From Candidatus Chryseobacterium colombiense (lineage in GTDB: Bacteria; Bacteroidota; Bacteroidia; Flavobacteriales; Weeksellaceae): 64,000 bases of DNA. Shown here one piece after another: positions 8,404-16,260 of the stretch. Position numbers and translations under genes: made by a program. The notes under the pieces were generated by a model, which was not told the DNA's origin, made no database searches, and saw nothing but the letters and a program-made list of their open reading frames with translations. The stretch spans positions 1,612,001 through 1,676,000 of the forward strand of contig CP119310.1 of assembly GCA_029203185.1 (NCBI GenBank), read 5' to 3'. How positions within the stretch are numbered: the first letter of the stretch is position 1; every line of letters starts with the position of its first letter.

Positions 8404-8436
8404 CAAACATACAATAGCCCCCATCCAAAAGACAAA
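8404..8436 (-). promoter_or_regulatory. Bacteroidota-type promoter of the eCIS structural operon
   Basis: On the minus strand, TTTG (8436-8433), a 21-base spacer and TATGTTTG (8411-8404) match the Bacteroidota consensus TTTG-N19-21-TAnnTTTG. Transcription would begin near 8397, about 20 bases before the DUF4255 start. It is the only good promoter I see for the sheath-tube operon. Confidence 0.7.
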
Positions 8437-8893
8437 TATTTTGAGGGATCAAACCTGTCTTTGCAGTAAATAATATTTCCAATATTTTTGAAAAAAATTA
8501 GAATTATTTAAAATAAAAAATTGATAATCAATAATTTAAAAACAAATAAAATAAACAACACTTTTAAATAATCTTATTGAAGTGAAATATAACCTCAGCA
8601 TTTAAATTTAATTTTGTTATTAAAGACCTATACATCTATACGGTATTTGGCAATCAATTGAATTGTCATTTTTAAGCTTATACATCAACACCTGTTACCA
8701 ATAATCGAATTGAAGATTGGATATCATTTGAAGCATTACTTTTGAAGGCTCCGTTGGAATACTTTTATCAGAAATATCCCCCTAATTATAATTTTATCTT
8801 TTACTGCAAAGACTGAATAGAGAGGCCTCATAATTCGTCAAAGGATTTTTCTTCCTTTAATTTTGACCCCAATAATTTTAAAACTTTAATCAC
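8437..8893. other. Divergent AT-rich regulatory gap of the eCIS locus
   Basis: About 450 bases without a credible gene, very AT-rich. It contains a perfect 14-base inverted repeat: GTCTTTGCAGTAAA at 8457-8470 and its complement at 8800-8813. It also carries the plus-strand candidate -7 element at 8858-8865. Nothing else coding or structured was recognised. Confidence 0.5.
8858..8865 (+). promoter_or_regulatory. Candidate -7 element for the plus-strand eCIS genes
   Basis: TAATTTTG matches TAnnTTTG and lies 29 bases before the ATG of the gene at 8894. No clear TTG sits at the expected -33 distance, so it is a weaker candidate than the divergent promoter. Confidence 0.4.
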
Positions 8894-9214
8894 ATGAATA
8901 TCAAAAAACTTTTTAGCAAGCGTAATGAAATTATTGATGGGCATTTCAATGAACTCCGCTCAAAAATAGGCGTGGCCAATCAGGATGAGGAATTTATTTT
9001 TTCCATAAGAGAAGAAATCTGTAACCAATGTCCCTTAAAAAATGGCAACAACTGCAATGCTATGAAATGGATGGATCCTAAAACACTGGAAGTTTCAGAC
9101 TCTTCAAAAGACGGATTTATAAGAGGATGCGGATGCAGATTGAGTGCAAAACAAAGATCAAAATTAAGTCTTTGTCCTGCAGGTTTCTGGGGAGGCGAAT
9201 TTGATAAGAAATAA
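8894..9214 (+). CDS. Small six-cysteine protein, putative metal binder
   Basis: A 106-residue protein with no signal peptide. Six cysteines are arranged C43-x2-C46-x7-C54 and C79-x-C81-x12-C94, in the contexts 'CNQCPLKNGNNC' and 'GCGCRLSAKQRSKLSLCPAG'. This pairing of a CxxC knuckle with a 'GCGC...K.R...CP.gxW' tail recurs, as I recall, in small proteins of Bacteroidota phages and suggests a structural zinc site; that is family memory, not proof. It is the first gene of the plus-strand arm and lies 38 bases before the tape-measure gene, so it is probably a particle accessory or assembly factor. Function unknown. Confidence 0.6.
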   Translation: MNIKKLFSKRNEIIDGHFNELRSKIGVANQDEEFIFSIREEICNQCPLKNGNNCNAMKWMDPKTLEVSDSSKDGFIRGCGCRLSAKQRSKLSLCPAGFWGGEFDKK

Positions 9215-9252
9215 GCCGTTCAACCTTTATAAATATTGTGTAATTAAATCTA

Positions 9253-10707
9253 TTGAATGTGGAACAGGACCATATCATTCAGAAAGTTTTTGTCGAAATT
9301 GCAGTCAACAACAAAGAAAAAGCAATGAGTATTAAAGAAGATATCAATAGCTTTTTGTCTGTTGATGTATTTCCACAAATAGAAAAGTATATCAATGCTT
9401 TAGAATATAAATTAGAAGGTCATACCTTACAAATTCCCCGGCTGGAATTGGATCTGAATGTAAAAAGTAGTTCATTAAATGTCGAATTGAAAGATAAAAT
9501 TGTCCAGCTTTTTGAAGAGAAATTATCTGAAATGATAAAGCCTATTGAAATTTTAAATCAAGAAGCAGAAAACGATTCAAAGGCGTATTGGATAAGCAAT
9601 CAGGAAAAAATGGTTCGGACTTTTATCTATTTTTTAGAAAAAGGACATATGCCTTGGTGGAATTCAGAGAAAAAGGGTTTTTCTTTTTTAGAACCTGAGA
9701 TTTTTGACGTTATGATTCAGTCCGATAATTTCGAAAAAAGCATAATAAGTGTTTTGCCAAAACACGAAGTTCAAAATCGAATGATCAATCAGCTTTCCAA
9801 CGAGCAAATTGCGCAAATATGTCTGACAATTCTAAAAAGTAAGGAATTAAAAATAAGCTTGGAGCCTAATATAATAAGCTATATAGCAAAGCTGAATCAT
9901 AAAAACAGATTGATCATTTGGAGTCTAGTATTAAATGTAATATCAGAATATCTGATCTCACCAAAAAGCCATCTCCAGGAATATATTGTACAACAAATAT
10001 CAAAAATAGATGCGGCCGATTCCTTACAGATAAAAACTAACCGTCAGAATTTAAAAACTGTAATTAAAATTTTCCCTTTCATTGAAGAAATCGAAATCCT
10101 GGAGAGCATTAAAAAAGATGTATTCAAGAATCAGGAAAAAGAAGAAAATTCGGTTGAGACCATTGATGATCATGAACCTGAAACAACTTTTGACGATTTA
10201 GGCTTTAAAGAAGATGGACATTATATTCAGAATGCAGGACTTATTATACTACATCCTTTCCTCAAAACCTTTTTTGAACATTGCGATCTTATTCATCCGA
10301 AAACCCAGCAACTTACGGATCCTGAATTATGCGCTCATTTATTACATTATATTGCCACCGGAAAAACAAATGCTCCGGAATATGATATGATTTTTGAAAA
10401 ATTCTTATGCAATATTCCAATGAACCAAAGCATTAATAGGCATATTAAACTATCACGCAAACATAAAACACAAGTTAAAAATCTCATAGAAAGTGTTCAG
10501 CAAAACTGGAAACCAATGAAAAAGTCATCTGGAGCCTTATTACAAAATGAATTTTTTCAGCGCTCAGGCAAATTAGTGGTCACAGATCATGATTACACAC
10601 TCACGGTAGAACGAAAAACACAGGATATTTTGCTTGATAAACTTGCCTGGGGAATAAGTTTTGTTAAACTGCCCTGGAAAGAAAAATTCATGTTTGTGAA
10701 CTGGTAA
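9253..10707 (+). CDS. eCIS tape-measure protein (CIS_TMP family), short
   Basis: A 484-residue protein of the contractile injection system tape-measure family. The diagnostic N-terminus 'HIIQKVFVEIAVNNKEKAM' and the C-terminal 'NAGLIILHPFLKTFFEHCDL' are both present. Such proteins fill the tube lumen during assembly and set its length together with the DUF4255 terminator. No ATG precedes the conserved N-terminus in frame. The start must be TTG at 9253 or GTG at 9259, since an in-frame stop lies at 9241. It is short for the family, with an internal acidic linker around residues 290-320, so a short particle is inferred. It is followed by a strong terminator. Confidence 0.8.
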   Translation: MNVEQDHIIQKVFVEIAVNNKEKAMSIKEDINSFLSVDVFPQIEKYINALEYKLEGHTLQIPRLELDLNVKSSSLNVELKDKIVQLFEEKLSEMIKPIEILNQEAENDSKAYWISNQEKMVRTFIYFLEKGHMPWWNSEKKGFSFLEPEIFDVMIQSDNFEKSIISVLPKHEVQNRMINQLSNEQIAQICLTILKSKELKISLEPNIISYIAKLNHKNRLIIWSLVLNVISEYLISPKSHLQEYIVQQISKIDAADSLQIKTNRQNLKTVIKIFPFIEEIEILESIKKDVFKNQEKEENSVETIDDHEPETTFDDLGFKEDGHYIQNAGLIILHPFLKTFFEHCDLIHPKTQQLTDPELCAHLLHYIATGKTNAPEYDMIFEKFLCNIPMNQSINRHIKLSRKHKTQVKNLIESVQQNWKPMKKSSGALLQNEFFQRSGKLVVTDHDYTLTVERKTQDILLDKLAWGISFVKLPWKEKFMFVNW

Positions 10708-10760
10708 TGGCCTTCACTTTCTCAAAAAATTGTTTGAATTGTTAATCCCATCAACTACAA

Positions 10761-10789
10761 AAGGCGAAGATTTATATAATCTTCGCCTT
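10761..10789 (+). terminator. Rho-independent terminator after tape-measure gene
   Basis: Perfect stem AAGGCGAAGAT (10761-10771) with ATCTTCGCCTT (10779-10789), 7-base loop, followed by CTAATTTATT. It separates the tape-measure gene from the cargo gene. Confidence 0.75.
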
Positions 10790-11144
10790 CTAATTTATTG
10801 ATTTCAACCATCAACATTCTTCTATATTCTATCTTACAGTAAGGAATCCTTTAAAAACTCTTTACTGCAACTACAGAATCCTTTACCAAAAAAACAGACA
10901 ATTCTTCTAAAAAAAAGTGAACTTTGATTCTGTAAACGCAAAAAAGTAAGAAGAAAAGCCAGAAACAGCTCAGCACAAGCTATTTCTCATCATAAAACTG
11001 AACACTACTCCAGTTACTCAGATTCTAAAAAAATCCACCATACACAATCTGTTTTTCAGATGCAACAGGTAGTATAAAACGCAATTGTATTAATCGCGTT
11101 TTGTATGCCTTCAAAAATCAATATGAAATTAAAAAACTAAGTCA
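10790..11144. other. Intergenic region before the cargo gene
   Basis: About 355 AT-rich bases without a gene. It holds TTTACTGCAA at 10861-10870, the same 10-mer found twice in the divergent gap near 8457 and 8800. It also holds a repeated GAATCCTTTA, and an imperfect palindrome with AAAACGC (11076-11082) and GCGTTTT (11096-11102) about 45 bases before the cargo start. No full promoter consensus was recognised. Confidence 0.4.
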
Positions 11145-14100
11145 ATGAAAGCAGCAACTCCTGTAGAAAAAGACAGCAATGCCCACCAAAGCCCAGGCAG
11201 AAAGCAAAGGCAGCAAGAATCGATGGTACCTCTATCTGAGGCGGAAATAACTAACGTAAAGGCACAAAATCCTGAAACATCACCTATTAAGCTTGGATCA
11301 TCAAACACTGATAATAACCGTCTCAGTTTTAATGGCGGTATTGCAGCGGTTCATGGTTCCCAAACTATATACAATCAGGGTTCAGAAATAATGTATGACA
11401 AACTTCAGAAGAGTTTGTCTCAAACCGGCGATATCAATCATCCTGATACTAAAGAGGTTGAAAAAGGCTATATGACGACTTTGAATGTTGATCAGATAAA
11501 CGATTATCAAAACCTTAAATCGGGGACCTATCTCCCACAAACAAATGAAGAACAAGCGGCAGCTTATCAAGAAAACAAAGCAAAACAAAAAGAAAAAAAG
11601 GCTGATAAAGCTACTACTGATATTTCATTAGCAAATTTGTCAAATTCTTCGGCAACAGAATTGGTGGCTAATTTTAATACCGTTCAAAATAACACTACCG
11701 CTTTTTTTAATAGTCAAACGGAAAAAGCAACAGGTGAACTCCCAAAAGTGAACGCAAAAACAGGTAGCGCTTTTTCAGGATCTAAATCCCAAAATAAAAC
11801 AAATACGGATAAGACTGTTGCAAAATCAAGTAAAAAAACAGTTAAATCTGCTACTCAAAAATCAAAATCAAAGGAAATTTCTTTTCCTCAAAACGAGCCA
11901 TTGAAAAAAGCAAATTACTCTTTCAAAACAACAGGAAATAAAAACGGAGAACTGGAAAAACAAGCTAAACAGCAATTTAGAGCTGTTAGTCTGGATACTT
12001 CGTCAATTCCTACAACAATGCAGCAAAATACTAACGTTGATCTTACAGGTGAAGCTGATACAGAGCATTTAGCAATCGAACAGAAAGATGTAGCACAAGA
12101 TTTAAGCATCAAAAAAAATCAGGCGGCAAAAGATATCCATAAGGATCATGGTGAAAACAGTATTATTAAGAAGCCAAAAGATGAAATACTAAAACCTTCC
12201 CGTAAAATAAAGTCCAAAGCTATTAAGAAACAGTCGCTTGATGCAATAAAGATGGAAGGTATTGATGAAGCAAGTATTAATGCTCAGTTTGATCCTATTA
12301 TTCAATCAAAAATAGGTGCGGAAAATGCAAAATATGAGGCCGCAGAATTAGAGCATAATCAGAAAATCCTTGAACAGGAAAAAGCTACCGAAACACAGAT
12401 AGGCATCGAAAAAGACCAATCTCAGGAAAAGCAAAGAAAATCGGTAAAAGATGCTCAAGCAGATGTACACAATTCAAAAGTTGAGTGGCAAAATACGCTA
12501 AATAAGACAGAATCCGATTTTGCAAAAAAATCCGGCGATCAGGCTAAAACCACTCTTGGAAATATAAAAACCGAAAAGAATAAAGGGGAAGCACAGGCGC
12601 AAAAACATATTAATAAGGCTAATGAAGATGCATTAAAAGAGAAAAAAGAAGCTGATAGAAAAGCGGCAGAAAAAAAATCAGAAATGGAGCAAAAAAGTGG
12701 TGGTTTCTTTGATTGGCTGGCTGATAAAGTTTCAGATTTTATCAATGCGCTTAAAGATGCCTTGAATGTTGTTTTCACTGCCCTCAGAAAAGCTGTAAAA
12801 GCTATTTTTGAAATCGCTAAAAAACTGGTTTTAGAAGCATTGGAAATAGCCAGAAAAGCGATAGTAGTCTTTATTAAGGGATTTGCATCCTTGCTAAAAG
12901 GATTCTTAGACATCGCTTTGGCTGCATTTCCTGGTATCAGAGACCGATTGAAAGCTAGAATTGATAAATACGTGGCTGCTGCCGAAAAATTTGTAAACCA
13001 AACCTTTGAAGCCTTTAAAAAAGCAGTGGTTGCAGCAATTGATTTCTTAGCAGATGTAGTGGATACACTTATTGGGGCATTACAGGACTTCTACAACCTT
13101 ATTCTCGATGCAACCAACTTTATTGTGGCTGGAATTATAAAGATAATGGAAGGCTTATCCAATTTAGTGAGTTCTGCTATGGTAATGCCGGACAACTTCA
13201 TGGGGCAAATTTCTGAAGAATTCCTGGGAATGGATGTTACACAGCCGTTACCGTTTGAGAAAACAGCAATGGCTGAGATGACGAGCTCAGGATCAGATTC
13301 AGGATACTCTGAATTTTTAGGAAGAAATTCTTATGATGAAAGTGATTTTCATGTTGACCCGGTTGCCAATGATATGGAACTGAGCCCGGAACTTCTTGCT
13401 CAACTCCAAAATAGCAATGGAGAAATCAATTTCGGAGCCAATGAAAACACACTTGATACTTTCAAACAGGATGCAGTTGGATCAGAAAGCCAGACAGAAG
13501 CCCCAACAGGAAATCAAAACATTCCAGCTGATCCGTACGCTCAGGCCGATTGGTTCATCAATTACCAAAACAGCCAATCACCACCTAGTACAGATACAGA
13601 AAGTGCTTCAGGAAAGCAGCCTGCTACTAAAGGTTCAATGCCTGAAGAAATGAAACTGGTTGGACCGTGGACTCCAGGTGTTCGTTTGTATTATCTGAAA
13701 GAACAGATGTGGGCAGGAATTAAAAAAAATTGGGCAGAAAACAAATGGAAATACATCGGTATCGGAGCGGCCATAGTTCTTGGAATAACCGCATTAGCAA
13801 TTCTTACAGCAGGAGCTATTTTTGCACTTATTCCACCTGCACTCGAAATCTTTGCTGCCATAATGATGGCTGCAGCTGTTGCCAAAGCCAGCGGTTTCTT
13901 CAAAACATTTATGACTGATGGTTGGCTGGGGAAAACAGCTACAGCAGGAAAAGCTTTAGCAAGAGCAATTGGGATTATTTTAGTTGAATTAATTTTCATA
14001 CTCTTATTCGATTCAGCAGCCTTGTTTAAAGTGCTGAAAACGGCAGCTAAAGGTGGCGTAAAAGGAGTATTCAATTTAGCCAAAACAGGAGTTAAGAGTA

Positions 14101-15119
14101 CTCTGAAAGCAGGAAAAAATGCCCTTGTAGCAACAGGAAAAGGATTTGTAAAACAAGCTGGTAAAGCGAAGTTCTTTGTTCAAGGTTTAGGCAAAGGAAT
14201 CGTGAAAGGAGCTAAGAACCTTGATGAATTAGGTGAAAACCTGGCAAAACGTTTTAAATTTAAAGGATTTAAAATTGTTATAAAAGGATTTAAATTTTAT
14301 CTTTACGGAAGCGTTAATCCTTGGGTTTTACTGGCGAGTGGAAAATTAGAATTTGTAGATGATCCAAAACTAGGAAAAGTTGGGGATAAGGTAAAAGTTG
14401 GTACAGAGGAAGCGTTTATCGTTGGAAGGAATAGTTCTCAAGGTGCTAAAACTGCCAAAGAAGCATTGGAGAAAGGAGGTGTTAGTAGGTTTGTTGACGA
14501 TCTGGTTGAAATATCTGATGATGTTGATGCACTAAAAGCTAAATTTAATGAATTGGATCTAGCTCCAAATGCAAGCACTATAATTAGTAAAGGGAGTAAA
14601 GATCCCGAATGGTTTAGTAGTCCTGACATTTCTCAGGCGGCAAAAGATGCTGCTAAGAACAGATCTCAGCTTAGAAAAAATCTGAAAACAGTTGCAGGAG
14701 AAGAGGCCCATCATGCTCTTCCAATTTCAGCTATTGGTGAAAGTAAAATTTATCAGGATGCTATAGATGCTGGATTTGAAGTAAACACCAAAGCAAATGG
14801 TATTAATCTTAAAAAATTCAGCAAATCATTAGGTTTGACCGATGGTGTACACGCAAGTCACCCTTTGTACAATCGTGTAATTGATGGAATGCTGGAAAGA
14901 TTTCGAGTAGAGTTTACTCATTTGCCAACTTATACTAAATCCATGGCAAAAAATTTTACGGAAGAATTATCTACAAGAATGTTAAAGGAGTTAGATATAT
15001 TATCTAAACAAAAAGGAATAAAAGTAGATGATTTATTTAGACAAGGGGAAGGAATGGGTAATTTAGTACCAGATACAGTATATAATGAAATACTAAAAAG
15101 TTTTTATAAAAAATATTAG
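11145..15119 (+). CDS. Putative eCIS cargo/polymorphic toxin with C-terminal AHH nuclease
   Basis: A 1324-residue protein. Residues 1-380 are Lys/Gln/Ser-rich and look disordered. About 380-520 is a charged coiled coil, and about 520-680 is a run of amphipathic helices ('FFDWLADKVSDFINALKDAL' onward) like those in long eCIS-associated proteins. About 868-920 and 940-962 are hydrophobic segments. The C-terminus carries A1188-H1189-H1190 with a downstream 'GVHASHPLYNRVI' (H1236, H1239). This matches the AHH family of HNH/ENDO VII nucleases found as toxin tips. No DUF4157 domain is seen. An immunity-like gene follows after two bases. Nuclease activity and loading into the particle are inferences. 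The last ~900 bases of the locus are more AT-rich than the body, as expected for a swapped toxin tip. Confidence 0.75.
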   Translation: MKAATPVEKDSNAHQSPGRKQRQQESMVPLSEAEITNVKAQNPETSPIKLGSSNTDNNRLSFNGGIAAVHGSQTIYNQGSEIMYDKLQKSLSQTGDINHPDTKEVEKGYMTTLNVDQINDYQNLKSGTYLPQTNEEQAAAYQENKAKQKEKKADKATTDISLANLSNSSATELVANFNTVQNNTTAFFNSQTEKATGELPKVNAKTGSAFSGSKSQNKTNTDKTVAKSSKKTVKSATQKSKSKEISFPQNEPLKKANYSFKTTGNKNGELEKQAKQQFRAVSLDTSSIPTTMQQNTNVDLTGEADTEHLAIEQKDVAQDLSIKKNQAAKDIHKDHGENSIIKKPKDEILKPSRKIKSKAIKKQSLDAIKMEGIDEASINAQFDPIIQSKIGAENAKYEAAELEHNQKILEQEKATETQIGIEKDQSQEKQRKSVKDAQADVHNSKVEWQNTLNKTESDFAKKSGDQAKTTLGNIKTEKNKGEAQAQKHINKANEDALKEKKEADRKAAEKKSEMEQKSGGFFDWLADKVSDFINALKDALNVVFTALRKAVKAIFEIAKKLVLEALEIARKAIVVFIKGFASLLKGFLDIALAAFPGIRDRLKARIDKYVAAAEKFVNQTFEAFKKAVVAAIDFLADVVDTLIGALQDFYNLILDATNFIVAGIIKIMEGLSNLVSSAMVMPDNFMGQISEEFLGMDVTQPLPFEKTAMAEMTSSGSDSGYSEFLGRNSYDESDFHVDPVANDMELSPELLAQLQNSNGEINFGANENTLDTFKQDAVGSESQTEAPTGNQNIPADPYAQADWFINYQNSQSPPSTDTESASGKQPATKGSMPEEMKLVGPWTPGVRLYYLKEQMWAGIKKNWAENKWKYIGIGAAIVLGITALAILTAGAIFALIPPALEIFAAIMMAAAVAKASGFFKTFMTDGWLGKTATAGKALARAIGIILVELIFILLFDSAALFKVLKTAAKGGVKGVFNLAKTGVKSTLKAGKNALVATGKGFVKQAGKAKFFVQGLGKGIVKGAKNLDELGENLAKRFKFKGFKIVIKGFKFYLYGSVNPWVLLASGKLEFVDDPKLGKVGDKVKVGTEEAFIVGRNSSQGAKTAKEALEKGGVSRFVDDLVEISDDVDALKAKFNELDLAPNASTIISKGSKDPEWFSSPDISQAAKDAAKNRSQLRKNLKTVAGEEAHHALPISAIGESKIYQDAIDAGFEVNTKANGINLKKFSKSLGLTDGVHASHPLYNRVIDGMLERFRVEFTHLPTYTKSMAKNFTEELSTRMLKELDILSKQKGIKVDDLFRQGEGMGNLVPDTVYNEILKSFYKKY
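14283..14330 (+). repeat. 48-bp direct repeat inside cargo gene (copy 1)
   Basis: These 48 bases, coding KGFKFYLYGSVNPWVL in the cargo, are repeated exactly at 15855-15902. Weaker homology extends on both sides, from about 14232 to 14342. It marks the boundary between the conserved body and the variable toxin tip and is the likely recombination point for tip exchange. Confidence 0.85.
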
Positions 15120-15121
15120 AT

Positions 15122-15763
15122 ATGAAAAAAGTCATTTATTATGAAATGGACTTGTCTACAGAAAGTGAAATTGTTGGAACATATCCACAAGTAGATATAC
15201 CACAAAAATACTTTAAAGTTCCTAACAATTTTGAGACACTATCTGTGAGATCTTTTCCAGAAACAAATCCCAATTTAGAAAATTTTGTTTTTAAAAGAGC
15301 AGCAAAGCTAACAGATGTATTAAGTTCACATATGTTACATTCTTCCATAGGAGTTTTTGTAGACAAAAAATTTAAGGATTTAATTGAAAATTTTTATGTT
15401 AAGAACTTCCAGTTTTATAATTGTTCATTAATTGCAGCCGACAAAAATTTGGCACAGCAATTGGCTGAAAATCATTATTTTTTTCTTCATCTGATATATG
15501 CAAATGAAATTGTTGATTTTAGTCAGTCTGTATTTGAAGATTTAAAAACCGATGAAATAGTTAAGATAGATAATGAAGAACAAAGAGCTCCTTTTTTACG
15601 CCCAGTAAAATTATTTTTAAAAGAGACTCCCGATTTATTTCGTTCTCCTTTTAATATAGCTCTTTTAGTTTCAGAATCACTTAAAAAAGCTCTTGAAGAA
15701 GCTAATATTTCCGGTATATTGTTTAAAGAATATAAAAATAACGAATTTTATATCGAAGCATAA
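15122..15763 (+). CDS. Imm11-like immunity protein for the AHH toxin
   Basis: A 213-residue cytoplasmic protein starting MKKVIYYEMDLSTESEIVGT, without signal peptide or membrane segment. The C-terminal 'ALLVSESLKKALEEANISGILF' resembles the end of Imm11/DUF1629 immunity proteins ('SerlkelLeeagItGieF'). Its start lies two bases after the cargo stop, the standard arrangement for a toxin-immunity pair. It should bind and block the nuclease domain of the cargo. The low-GC composition matches the adjoining toxin tip, suggesting that tip and immunity gene arrived together. Family assignment is moderate; the immunity role is strongly suggested by position. Confidence 0.65.
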   Translation: MKKVIYYEMDLSTESEIVGTYPQVDIPQKYFKVPNNFETLSVRSFPETNPNLENFVFKRAAKLTDVLSSHMLHSSIGVFVDKKFKDLIENFYVKNFQFYNCSLIAADKNLAQQLAENHYFFLHLIYANEIVDFSQSVFEDLKTDEIVKIDNEEQRAPFLRPVKLFLKETPDLFRSPFNIALLVSESLKKALEEANISGILFKEYKNNEFYIEA

Positions 15764-15787
15764 AACATAAAATTAAAAATGAAATAA

Positions 15788-15820
15788 AAACCGAACTCTA
15801 AAAAGTTTCGGTTTTTTTAT
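15788..15820 (+). terminator. Rho-independent terminator after immunity gene
   Basis: AAACCGAACT pairs with AGTTTCGGTTT with one bulge, followed by a run of T residues ending near 15820. It ends the cargo-immunity transcript before the orphan cassette. Confidence 0.7.
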
Positions 15821-15824
15821 TTAA

Positions 15825-16184
15825 AGTTTAGCCAAACGTTCTAAAATTGTTGTCAAAGGATTTAAATTTTATCTTTACGGAAGCGTTAATCCTTGGGTTT
15901 TATTCCCGAGTGGAGAAGTGAAAGAAATATCAGATGAATTAGCTAAAGGTAAAAAATTAGGCGATGAAGTTGAAAAAGGTATTTTAGTAGGAACAAGAGG
16001 GACGGGTAGAACTGCTGATGGTAGTGCTTTTATAAAAGCATTGGGAGAGTTAGCTCAAACTAGTGAATGTTTAGCCAAAATATTACAAGGTGGGAAAGGT
16101 GTAGCTAGAGATCCTAAAAAGTTTGTCAACGTTTTACTTATTTTAAGTAGCGCTTTTCCTTTATTACTGTTAAAATCTCCTTAA
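15825..16184 (+). pseudogene. Orphan alternative C-terminal cassette of the cargo gene
   Basis: An open frame of 119 codons without a good start of its own; the first possible GTG is at 15918. Its first ~30 codons reproduce the cargo body ('LAKR', then 'KIVVKGFKFYLYGSVNPWVL', then 'SGE') in the same frame, including 48 identical bases. It then diverges completely into a ~90-residue tip: 'VKEISDELAKGKKLGDEVEK', a Gly-rich 'GTRGTGRTADGSAF', and a hydrophobic end 'VNVLLILSSAFPLLLL'. This is how silent tips of polymorphic toxins look: a displaced or standby C-terminus that can be swapped in by recombination. No recognised toxin family and no separate immunity gene follows. Confidence 0.75.
15855..15902 (+). 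repeat. 48-bp direct repeat in orphan cassette (copy 2)
   Basis: Exact copy of 14283-14330, 1572 bases downstream, bracketing the active toxin tip and its immunity gene. Recombination between the copies would delete tip and immunity gene and fuse the cargo body to the orphan tip in frame. Confidence 0.85.
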
Positions 16185-16260
16185 TTTTTGAAATTAGAAA
16201 ATTTTAACGTCTTTAATTGAGTAATTTAGCATTGGATTAAAAAATGCGTTAAGATTCTCT

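Noticed and set aside
14283..15902. The 48-bp direct repeats as attachment sites of a mobile element
   Set aside because: They lie in the same coding frame with a toxin-tip exchange pattern, and no integrase, recombinase or tRNA is present between or beside them.
1..16184. Interpretation of the tail genes as a prophage
   Set aside because: DUF4255, DUF5908, LysM hub and CIS tape-measure families are eCIS-specific, and no capsid, portal, terminase or integrase gene is seen.
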